64,000 nucleotides of DNA from Pseudomonadota bacterium (lineage in GTDB: Bacteria; Pseudomonadota; Alphaproteobacteria; Caulobacterales; Caulobacteraceae), in assembly GCA_023386645.1 (NCBI GenBank), contig JAEWJI010000039.1, positions 1 through 64,000 on the forward strand. Reading direction: 5' to 3'. Every line of letters starts with the position of its first letter. Position 1 is the stretch's first letter. Below, in pieces: positions 46,352 to 54,098 of the stretch. Position numbers and translations under genes: made by a program. The notes under the pieces are model-generated. The model saw only the letters and a program-made list of their open reading frames with translations, did not search any database and was not told where the DNA came from.

Positions 46352-47853
46352 GCCGGGAAGCGCCAGGCCTCCTGCAGCGCCCGCATCGGCGCCCGCGCCT
46401 TGGCCAGCGTCTCGGCGTATTCCATGACCGGATCGCTGTCGGCCACCACGCCGGCCCCCGCCTGGACGAAGGCCTGACCCTGGGTGAAGAGCAGGGTGCG
46501 CAGCACGATGCAGATATCCGCTTCTCCGCCTGCCGAGATGTAGCCCACCCCGCCGCCGTAGCCGACGCCGCGCTTCTGGCCCTCCAGTTCGTCGATGATC
46601 TCCATGGCCCGCACCTTGGGCGCCCCCGACAGGGTGCCGGCGGGCAAGGCGGCGAGCAGGGCGTCCACCGCGTCGATGCGAGGATCGGCCCGGCCGCGCA
46701 CGTTCGACACGATGTGCATCACCTGGCTGTAGCGCTCGATCGAGAAGCTCTCGGTGACCTCGACCGAACCCGGGGCTGATACTCTGCCGACGTCGTTGCG
46801 GCCCAGATCCAGCAGCATCAGGTGTTCCGAGCGTTCCTTGGGATCGGCCAGCAACTCGGACTCCAGCGCCCTGTCGGCCTCGGGCGTCGCGCCGCGCGGT
46901 CGGGTGCCCGCCAAGGGGCGAATGGTCACTTCACCGTCTTTGAGCCGGACCAGGATCTCCGGACTCGATCCGGCCAGCTGGAAGTCGCCGAAGTCGAGAT
47001 AGAAGAGGTAGGGCGAAGGGTTCTGTCGCCGCAGCGAGCGATAGGCAGCGAACGGCGAGATCGTCAGCGGGGCCTGCAGGCGATGGCTTAGCACCACCTG
47101 GAAGATGTCGCCGGCCTCGATATAGGCCTGAGCGCGGGCCACCTTGTCAGAAAAGGCCGCCGCATCGATCGCGGCCTCAAGCGGAGGCGCTTCGGTCGCG
47201 GCAGCAGCCGGCCGCGACGGCAGAGGCCGGGCGAGGGCGGCCTCGAAATCGTCGAGCCGCCGAAGCGCGGCCTCGTAGGCCCCGTTCGGATCGATCCCGG
47301 CGTCCGGATAGGCGGCTGAGGTCACAATGATCTCGTGGCCGACCGAATCGAAAACCGCGACCAGTCCCGGACGCGTCAGGACGGCGTCGGGAAGGCCGAG
47401 CGGGTCCGGCGGCGCCTCGCCGAGCGGCTCCAGCAACCGCACCATGTCGTAGCCGAATACCCCAAACAGGCCCGCAGCCATCGGCGGCAGGTCTTCCGGC
47501 AGGGCCAGCCGGCCCGCCGCGATCAGGGCGCGCAGCGACTCCACGGTCGGCAGGGGCTCGAGCTCGAACCGGTCGGCGGCCACCGCGCCGTCTCGCGCAA
47601 GCTCCGCCCGGTCGCCGTGACAGCGCCAGACGATGTCCGGGTCCATGGCCAGGATGGAATAGCGGCCCTTCACCGCTCCGCCTTCCACCGACTCCAGGAG
47701 GAAGGCGTAACGGCGTCCCAATCCGACCTTCAGATAGGCCGAGACGGGCGTCTCAACGTCGTCCACGATCCGGCGGACCAGAACCTGTGGCCGGCCGTCG
47801 CGCAGGCCTTCGACGAAAGCGGAACGCTCCGCGTCGCCGCTCTCGGCCGTCAT
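46348..47853 (-). CDS. trpE: Anthranilate synthase component I
   Basis: Makes anthranilate from chorismate with ammonia from TrpG. The 501-residue protein has an N-terminal regulatory domain for Trp feedback and the chorismate-binding C-terminal domain with RPLAGTRPRG, LMLLDLGRNDVGRVS and AGTLSGAPKVRAMEI. The ATG overlaps the ppiD stop (ATGA), so it is translated from the ppiD transcript rather than from a trp operon promoter. Confidence 0.96.
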   Translation of the reverse strand: MTAESGDAERSAFVEGLRDGRPQVLVRRIVDDVETPVSAYLKVGLGRRYAFLLESVEGGAVKGRYSILAMDPDIVWRCHGDRAELARDGAVAADRFELEPLPTVESLRALIAAGRLALPEDLPPMAAGLFGVFGYDMVRLLEPLGEAPPDPLGLPDAVLTRPGLVAVFDSVGHEIIVTSAAYPDAGIDPNGAYEAALRRLDDFEAALARPLPSRPAAAATEAPPLEAAIDAAAFSDKVARAQAYIEAGDIFQVVLSHRLQAPLTISPFAAYRSLRRQNPSPYLFYLDFGDFQLAGSSPEILVRLKDGEVTIRPLAGTRPRGATPEADRALESELLADPKERSEHLMLLDLGRNDVGRVSAPGSVEVTESFSIERYSQVMHIVSNVRGRADPRIDAVDALLAALPAGTLSGAPKVRAMEIIDELEGQKRGVGYGGGVGYISAGGEADICIVLRTLLFTQGQAFVQAGAGVVADSDPVMEYAETLAKARAPMRALQEAWRFPA

Positions 47854-49784
47854 CGGGGCGCGGGCGCGGTCGGGGCGCTGGGAACGCCAGCAGGGGTGGC
47901 CGGCGTGTCCGTCAGATTCAGGGCCTGGCGGGCCCGCTCGACGTCGTGCCTGGCGCCGACCTTGTTCGCGGCGGCCTCGATCGCGAGGTTGGCCATCTCC
48001 TGGCCCATGGCCTCGCCCAGACGCGGCCCGATCTCCGCGATCAGGGCGGCGGCCGGCGCCGCGGCCGGAGCCCGTACGGCATCCACCCGACCCACGACGA
48101 AGGCGGTCTCGCTGGCCTGGCCGGTGAAGATCTGGCCCCGCCCCTGGCCGAACACGCCGGCCAGAACGCCTTGGCCCAGTTCGGCCTGGTTCGCTTGGTT
48201 CTGTACGATACCCGTGCGGGTGACCAGCGACGCGCCGGCGGAAGCGGCGACAGCGGCGATATCCTGGCCGTTGCGAACCTGGGCGGCCAGGGCGTCGGCT
48301 CGCGCGGACAGCAGGCGCTGGTTCTCACGGCGGGTCCAGGCTTGGGCCAGTTCGTCGCGGACATCTGCCAGCTGCGGCATGGCGGCCGGGCTGACGTCTT
48401 CCACGCGCAGGGCGAAATACTGGCCCTGGCCCACGTCGACGATCTCGCTCTCGCCGCCCTTGGCGAGGGCGTAGGCGGTCTGGACCACCTGGGGCGGGGC
48501 CGGCAGCGGCTGGCCGTTAGGCAGCCGCCCGTCCTGGGTGAAGGGCGGCAGGCGGACAATCCGGGCGCCGGCGTCGGTCACCGCCTGGGCGAAGGTCTTG
48601 CCAGCGTTGCGGGCGGCCTCGAAGCGTTCGACCCGGGCGTAGATCGCCGCGCGTTCGGTCTCGCCGCGCAGCTCGTCGATGATCGCAGCCCGTGCGCTGT
48701 CGAGGGTCGCGGCTTGGCCGGGGGTCACGCCGGTCAGCTGAGCCACCGTGAAGCCGAGGCCGGCCTGGATCGGTTCTGAAACCTGGTTGACCGTCATGCC
48801 AAACACGGCCTGGCCCACCGCCCGGTCGCCGATGGCGGCCTGGGGCTGGTCGGTGAAGGTCGCGGGCCGGACGTCCGCCGCGCGGGCCGCCTGTTCCGGC
48901 GTTTGGCCGGCCCGCAGGGCGGCGGCGGCGCGGGCGGCAGCCTCGCGCGTGGGCGCGGTGATGGTGACGTAGCTGCGGCGCTCGGGTTGCGAAAGGGCGG
49001 CCTTGCGGAACTCGAAACGCTCCTGGATCTGCGCTTCGGTCGGGGCGGCGACCTGGCCGGCCGCGGAGTTGAACAGCACCAGCGCCACCGCGCGGAACTC
49101 CGGGCGGCGCAGCTGAGCGGCGTTCTCGTTCATGAAGGCCGTCAACTGGGCATCGGTCGGAGCCGGAGCCGTGCCGGCCATGGCCTGGGTCACCTGAAAC
49201 CAGCGGGCGTCGCGGGTGTGCAGACCCTGGGCGGCCAGCAGGGCCGACAGGACGCGCGGAGGCCGAACCCCCGCCACCATGGCCTGGCCGAAGTGCTGGG
49301 TGATGTACTGGTCGCGGAAGTCCTGCTCAAGCATCGCCGGAGTGACGTTCTGCTGGGCCAGCAGCTGCTGGTACTGTTCCTCGTCGAACTTGCCCGTCAC
49401 CTGGTTGAAGAAGGCCGGGATTGCTCGGATCTGCTTGTGGATTAGGGCGTCTCCGGGGCGGATGCCCGCCCCCCAGGCCCAAGCGAGGAAACCCAGCCGC
49501 TGGGTCTGTCGCTGCAGATAGTCGAGGTGCAGGTTTTCGGCAGCCATCTCCTGGATAGTCACCGGACGCCCGGACTCCTCCTGGATATTGGAGCGCACCC
49601 GTTCAAAGTCGGCCGTAAAGGCCTGGGTGTTCATGCTGCGATCGCCCGCCTCGATCACATTGCGGGGGCCCAGCGCGCCGAAGATGTCCATCTGCGAGCC
49701 GGTGACCAGCAGGCTGAGCGCCAGCAGGCCGAGCAGGCCGACGGCCCATTTGGACTTAGCGAAACTGCGGAGACCGGAGATCAT
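47850..49784 (-). CDS. ppiD: SurA N-terminal/PpiD-type membrane-anchored peptidyl-prolyl isomerase
   Basis: Periplasmic folding factor anchored in the inner membrane. The 644-residue protein has a short cytoplasmic start, one helix (about residues 12-31), a SurA-like N-terminal chaperone region and a parvulin-type domain with weak motifs around residues 235-345. A second repeat-like region and a Pro/Ala-rich tail follow. ATG 49784 is chosen because MISGLRSFAKSKWAVG precedes the helix directly; the longer frame adds an unlikely extension. It shares a transcript with trpE and faces tpiA. Confidence 0.9.
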   Translation of the reverse strand: MISGLRSFAKSKWAVGLLGLLALSLLVTGSQMDIFGALGPRNVIEAGDRSMNTQAFTADFERVRSNIQEESGRPVTIQEMAAENLHLDYLQRQTQRLGFLAWAWGAGIRPGDALIHKQIRAIPAFFNQVTGKFDEEQYQQLLAQQNVTPAMLEQDFRDQYITQHFGQAMVAGVRPPRVLSALLAAQGLHTRDARWFQVTQAMAGTAPAPTDAQLTAFMNENAAQLRRPEFRAVALVLFNSAAGQVAAPTEAQIQERFEFRKAALSQPERRSYVTITAPTREAAARAAAALRAGQTPEQAARAADVRPATFTDQPQAAIGDRAVGQAVFGMTVNQVSEPIQAGLGFTVAQLTGVTPGQAATLDSARAAIIDELRGETERAAIYARVERFEAARNAGKTFAQAVTDAGARIVRLPPFTQDGRLPNGQPLPAPPQVVQTAYALAKGGESEIVDVGQGQYFALRVEDVSPAAMPQLADVRDELAQAWTRRENQRLLSARADALAAQVRNGQDIAAVAASAGASLVTRTGIVQNQANQAELGQGVLAGVFGQGRGQIFTGQASETAFVVGRVDAVRAPAAAPAAALIAEIGPRLGEAMGQEMANLAIEAAANKVGARHDVERARQALNLTDTPATPAGVPSAPTAPAPR

Positions 49785-49918
49785 TGACGCGAGCCTGATA
49801 GCGGGGCCGCGCGGGACGCCGGCCATTCAGCGCGTATAGAGGCCCGTCCATGGCGCCCGCAAGGCTGGCTGGGAACGGACGGCTTGGCTTCGTGACGGTC
49901 GCCCCCTAGACAGGTCTC

Positions 49919-50671
49919 ATGAAACAATCCGTGAAGTTCATCGTCGGCAACTGGAAGATGAACGGCGACGTCGACGGCCGGGAGCAGTTCGACCAGCTGA
50001 ACTCCGCTCTGGCCGAAACCCCGTCGCCGCACCGCGTGGCGATCTGCCCGCCGGCCACCCTGATCGCTCAGCTGGCCTGGGCCGCGCGCGGCTGCGCTAT
50101 CGAACTGGGCGGCCAGGACTGCCACGGTCAGGCATCCGGAGCATACACAGGCTGCGTCTCGGCCGAGCTTCTCAAGGCGGCGGGTGCAAGTCTCGTGATT
50201 CTGGGTCACTCGGAACGTCGAGCCGATTTCGGAGAGAGCGACCTCGATGTCTCCGTCAAGGTCGAGGCGGCCCTGCGGGCTGGCCTCGAGCCGATCGTGT
50301 GCGTCGGCGAGACGCTCGACCAGCGGGAGGCCGGTCAGTGCCTACCCGTGGTCACCGAGCAGATCCGGGGCTCCCTGCCTCGAACCTTGGCCGGAAAGGC
50401 GTTCGCGGTGGCTTATGAGCCTGTGTGGGCGATCGGCACAGGCCTGACCCCCACTCTGGAGCAAATCGAGGAGGTCCACGGCGTCATCCGCGCGGCCTTG
50501 GTCGAGCGTTTCGGCGAAGCTGGCGGTGCGGTTCCGATCCTCTATGGCGGGTCGGTCAAGCCTTCGAACGCCGCCGAAATACTGGCTGTCCCCGAGGTGG
50601 GCGGCGCCCTGGTCGGCGGCGCCTCGCTAAAGGCCGCCGACTTCCTGGAGATCATCCGCGCCGCCGCCTAG
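49919..50671 (+). CDS. tpiA: Triose-phosphate isomerase
   Basis: Interconverts DHAP and glyceraldehyde 3-phosphate. The 250-residue TIM barrel has the substrate lysine in GNWKMNG (Lys13), the catalytic His in ILGHSERR, the Glu in AYEPVWAIGTG and the phosphate loop YGGSVKPSN. It begins 134 bases from divergent ppiD. The gene order tpiA-secG-pyrG is usual for alphaproteobacteria. Confidence 0.97.
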   Translation: MKQSVKFIVGNWKMNGDVDGREQFDQLNSALAETPSPHRVAICPPATLIAQLAWAARGCAIELGGQDCHGQASGAYTGCVSAELLKAAGASLVILGHSERRADFGESDLDVSVKVEAALRAGLEPIVCVGETLDQREAGQCLPVVTEQIRGSLPRTLAGKAFAVAYEPVWAIGTGLTPTLEQIEEVHGVIRAALVERFGEAGGAVPILYGGSVKPSNAAEILAVPEVGGALVGGASLKAADFLEIIRAAA

Positions 50672-50697
50672 GTTGCTCCCGAAGGCGGCTCAGCGGC

Positions 50698-50726
50698 GGG
50701 ACGGCGGCCGGGGCCGTCCCTATTCC
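50698..50726 (+). terminator. Possible terminator after tpiA
   Basis: GGGACGGC (50698-50705) pairs with GCCGTCCC (50713-50720) over an 8-bp stem, followed by TATTCCC. The absence of a real U-run makes it a weak case. Confidence 0.4.
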
Positions 50727-50784
50727 CTCGCACGGCCCCAGATGCTAGACGCCGCCGCTTGATCGGCGCGGGGTCGCGCCACAC

Positions 50785-51213
50785 ATGAAGTCGGCCATGC
50801 TCCAGACCATTCTCCTCGTCGCGATGATCCTGATTTCGATCGCGCTGACCGCCGTGATCCTGCTCCAGCGCTCGGAGGGCGGGGCGCTGGGAATGGGCGG
50901 CGGACCTTCGGGCTTCATGAGCGCGCGCGGCGCCGGCAACCTTCTGACCCGGTCGACCGCCATCCTGGCTATCCTGTTCTTCGTCTGCGCGATCCTGCTG
51001 ACCATCGCCGGCAACATGGCTCGTGGCGCCCAGTCGGTGGTCGATGCCGACGCCATCGGCTCCATCGCCTTGGACGAACAGCCCGCCGCCCAGGCTCCGG
51101 CCGAGGCACCCGCAGCCCCGGCCCAGCCCGCCGCGCCTTCGCTGGAGGACCTGGAGGCCGCCCTGCCGACGACGGGCGCCGCTTCGGCCCCGGCTCCGGC
51201 TCCCGCCCAGTAG
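50785..51213 (+). CDS. secG: Preprotein translocase subunit SecG
   Basis: Small membrane subunit of the SecYEG channel. The first half has two hydrophobic helices (residues 3-22 and about 57-78) flanking the conserved loop QRSEGGALGMGGGPSGFMSARGAGN. The 142-residue length exceeds E. coli SecG (110) because of an acidic Ala/Pro/Glu tail from about residue 98, as in other alphaproteobacteria. A strong terminator follows. Confidence 0.94.
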   Translation: MKSAMLQTILLVAMILISIALTAVILLQRSEGGALGMGGGPSGFMSARGAGNLLTRSTAILAILFFVCAILLTIAGNMARGAQSVVDADAIGSIALDEQPAAQAPAEAPAAPAQPAAPSLEDLEAALPTTGAASAPAPAPAQ

Positions 51214-51277
51214 GGAATGCGCGGGGAGCCCGCCGCTTCGGTCTCCTCTCGCTTCCCGCCTTACCCGCCTCCGGAAT

Positions 51278-51308
51278 CGAGGCCGCGTCCGACGCGGCCT
51301 CGTTTTCA
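51278..51308 (+). terminator. Rho-independent terminator after secG
   Basis: CGAGGCCGCG (51278-51287) and CGCGGCCTCG (51293-51302) form a perfect 10-bp stem with loop TCCGA, followed by TTTTCATTTGTTT. This is the clearest intrinsic terminator in the window; pyrG therefore needs its own promoter in the next 75 bases. Confidence 0.85.
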
Positions 51309-51381
51309 TTTGTTTCCTGTCCACATGTCCGGCGACGCCCCTCGGCTTCGTCGGACCGAATCGGCGCTAAGGTGATCGCCC

Positions 51382-53034
51382 ATGGCTCGCTATGTGTTCA
51401 TCACCGGCGGCGTGGTTTCCTCGCTCGGCAAGGGTCTCGCTTCCGCCGCTCTCGGTGCGCTTCTGCAGGCGCGCGGCTACCGCGTCCGCCTGCGCAAGCT
51501 CGACCCCTATCTGAACGTCGATCCGGGCACGATGAGCCCGTACCAGCACGGCGAGGTCTTCGTGACCGACGACGGGGCCGAAACCGATCTCGATCTCGGC
51601 CACTATGAGCGCTTCACAGGCGTCTCGGCCGCCAAGTCGGACAACATCACGACCGGGCGGATTTACCAGACAATCCTGGAGAAAGAGAGGCGAGGGGACT
51701 ACCTCGGCGCCACCGTCCAGGTCATCCCGCACGTCACCGACCAGATCAAATCCTTCTGTCTGACCCCCGCCCTGGCCGATGACGGCGAACCGGCGGATTT
51801 CGTGCTGGTGGAGATCGGCGGCACGGTCGGCGACATCGAGGGCCTGCCCTTCTTCGAGGCCATCCGCCAGCTAGGCCAGGACCTGCCGCGCGGCCAGTCC
51901 TGCTTCGTCCACCTGACGCTGTTGCCCTTCATCAAGACCGCCGGCGAGATGAAGACCAAGCCGACCCAGCACTCGGTCAAGGAGCTGCGCTCCATCGGCA
52001 TCCAGCCGGACATCCTGTTGTGCCGCTGCGAACAGCCCATCCCGGCTGATGAGAAGCGCAAGATCGGCCTGTTCTGCAACGTGCGCGAGAGCGGCGTCAT
52101 ACAGGCGATGGATTCCGCCGACATCTACGCCGTGCCGCTGGACTATCATCGCGAGGGCCTGGACCGGGAGGTCTTAGCGCACTTCGGCATCACCGACGCG
52201 CCCGAGCCGGATCTGTCCGGCTGGCAGGAGATCGCACGGCGTCGCCTGCATCCGGACGGCGAAGTCACCGTCGCCGTGGTCGGCAAATACACGGTCCTAA
52301 AGGACGCCTATAAGTCCCTGATCGAGGCGCTGCACCACGGCGGGGTGGCCAACAACGTCAAGGTCAACATCGACTGGGTCGAGGCCGACACCTTCGAAGG
52401 CGACCCTGAGGCCTGCGAGGAGCGGCTTCAGGGCGCCCACGCCGTCCTGGTGCCTGGCGGCTTCGGCGAGCGCGGCTCGGAAGGCAAGATCGAGGCCGCC
52501 CGCTTCGCCCGCGAGCGCAACATCCCCTACTTCGGCATCTGTTTCGGCATGCAGATGGCGGTGATCGAGGCGGCCCGGAACCTCGCCGGCTTCCCCAAGG
52601 CCTCGTCCACCGAGTTCGGCCCGACGTCCGAGCCTGTAGTCGGCCTGATGACGGAGTGGACCCAAGGCAATCAGCGCGTCCTGCGCCAGCAGGGCGGTGA
52701 CCTGGGTGGCACCATGCGCCTGGGCGCGTATGACTCGACCCTGGCGCCGGGATCGAAGATCGCCGAGATATACGGCTCCCACGCGATTAGCGAGCGGCAC
52801 CGCCACCGCTACGAAGTGAACATAAACTATCGCGAGGCGATCGAGGAAAGAGGCGGCTTACGGTTCGCGGGTCTGTCTCCGGACGGCATCCTGCCGGAGA
52901 CCGTGGAGCGCACCGACCACCCCTGGTTCATCGGGGTTCAGTACCACCCCGAACTGAAGAGCCGCCCCTTCGCGCCCCACCCCCTGTTCGCCAGCTTCAT
53001 CGAAGCCGCCGTGGTGCAGAGCCGGCTGGTCTGA
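51382..53034 (+). CDS. pyrG: CTP synthase
   Basis: Makes CTP from UTP with glutamine; CTP synthase filaments shape cells in Caulobacter. The 550-residue protein has an N-terminal synthase domain with FITGGVVSSLGKGLASAAL and the GGTVGDIEG loop. A glutamine amidotransferase domain has PGGFGERG, GICFGMQMAVIEAARN (Cys) and VQYHPELKSRP (His-Glu). A convergent gene ends only 16 bases after its stop. The kdsA and eno genes that commonly follow in this class are absent here. Confidence 0.97.
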   Translation: MARYVFITGGVVSSLGKGLASAALGALLQARGYRVRLRKLDPYLNVDPGTMSPYQHGEVFVTDDGAETDLDLGHYERFTGVSAAKSDNITTGRIYQTILEKERRGDYLGATVQVIPHVTDQIKSFCLTPALADDGEPADFVLVEIGGTVGDIEGLPFFEAIRQLGQDLPRGQSCFVHLTLLPFIKTAGEMKTKPTQHSVKELRSIGIQPDILLCRCEQPIPADEKRKIGLFCNVRESGVIQAMDSADIYAVPLDYHREGLDREVLAHFGITDAPEPDLSGWQEIARRRLHPDGEVTVAVVGKYTVLKDAYKSLIEALHHGGVANNVKVNIDWVEADTFEGDPEACEERLQGAHAVLVPGGFGERGSEGKIEAARFARERNIPYFGICFGMQMAVIEAARNLAGFPKASSTEFGPTSEPVVGLMTEWTQGNQRVLRQQGGDLGGTMRLGAYDSTLAPGSKIAEIYGSHAISERHRHRYEVNINYREAIEERGGLRFAGLSPDGILPETVERTDHPWFIGVQYHPELKSRPFAPHPLFASFIEAAVVQSRLV

Positions 53035-53050
53035 CGAGCCCGGTCAGGGC

Positions 53051-53626
53051 TCAGTCCATCCCGGCCTTTTCGGCTACATAGGCGCGGCAGGCGTCGGACG
53101 CTGCAATCAATAGTTCCTCCTCCTGGTTGCCCAAGGCGATCAGTCGCTGCACCTGCTCGGGCGTGACGGCGTCACCGCCATAGACGTCGACCTGGGCGTT
53201 GTAGATTTCGGTCCGCTTCTCCAGCGCGGCGTAGGCCGCGTCCGACACCTCGTCGGGTAGAAGCATCGTCATCTGCAGATACTGGCGGTGCAGATCTTGG
53301 GACACCTGGTTGCTGGCCGCCAGGTTGGCTTCCAGCTGGGCGATGGCGGCGTCGTCCATCTCGCCTTCCAGCAGTTCAGCGTTCTTCTCGCCGTCCGTCG
53401 TCGCCTTGGCCGTCAGGTCGCCGAACTGCATGCAGACCCCGAGTTGGTTCTCGAAGATCTTTTGCTGCGCCGCGGCCTGGCTGACGCTGAGGGCCTGAGC
53501 GGCGGTGAACAGGGACGTGCCAGCGACGATCAGGGCGGAGATCGCGGACAGGCTCGCCACCGTTCCTTCGAGCGAAACCCGTTGCATCCTTGGTGATGAA
53601 GGGCCTCCCGGCGGTTGATCGATCAT
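53051..53626 (-). CDS. Hypothetical protein with one N-terminal membrane helix
   Basis: A 191-residue protein with a short N-terminus, one helix (about residues 21-45) and a long Gln/Ala/Glu-rich region that is probably helical or coiled-coil. It has two cysteines, including CMQFGDL, and ends with a DACRAYVAEKAGMD segment. The start at 53626 is supported by a GGGGGA site; Met14 is an alternative. I do not recognise the family. Topology suggests an inner-membrane anchor with a periplasmic or cytoplasmic helical domain. Confidence 0.6.
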   Translation of the reverse strand: MIDQPPGGPSSPRMQRVSLEGTVASLSAISALIVAGTSLFTAAQALSVSQAAAQQKIFENQLGVCMQFGDLTAKATTDGEKNAELLEGEMDDAAIAQLEANLAASNQVSQDLHRQYLQMTMLLPDEVSDAAYAALEKRTEIYNAQVDVYGGDAVTPEQVQRLIALGNQEEELLIAASDACRAYVAEKAGMD

Positions 53627-54098
53627 GCAAGTCCCCCGACTTTGAAATGGCGCGCGCCAGAGCTTCCTTTGAAAGGCGTGGCTCCTTGAGGGAGGAGAGG
53701 GCGCGCTCCTTCACTTGTCAATCGAACCAGAGGAACCCAAGGTCGGCCGCCTCTATATCGAACGACACGGCTGTCGAACTGCGACGCAGTCGTCAAACAG
53801 GCTGAAAAGGGTGGCGGTGCTGGCAGTCCAACACAAACTTGTCTCCGCTAACCTCCGCCTCTTAACCCTGCGGCTTCTCTCGTGAAGCCAAAGCCTCGGG
53901 CTCCTATTTTGCAGCTATTGTTGGCAATGCGAGGTACAGAGCGGGGAGGGCTGGTCACGTTGCGCTTAGCCTGATGACTTCCGGAATAGGGGCCTGAATG
54001 CATGGTTCCGGACATCTGTGCTCTGCACGTTAGTCACGATCAAATGGCGTCGCCTGGTCCAAGCCCAATGCCGAACTCATGTGGGCGTCGAATTCAGT
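53627..54098. other. Gene-poor stretch between the hypothetical gene and the PQQ dehydrogenase
   Basis: These 472 bases are visibly more A+T-rich than the neighbours and contain only short, uncharacteristic frames. A small inverted repeat CTGCG-A-CGCAG occurs at 53779-53789. It includes the promoter region of the minus-strand hypothetical gene on the left and the 3' flank of the PQQ dehydrogenase on the right. I see no RNA gene, attachment site or transposase remnant. Confidence 0.5.

Noticed and set aside
53727..53742. GAAC-CAGAG-GAAC as a third LexA operator site
   Set aside because: Spacing is 5 bases rather than the required 7 and it is not placed at a clear promoter.
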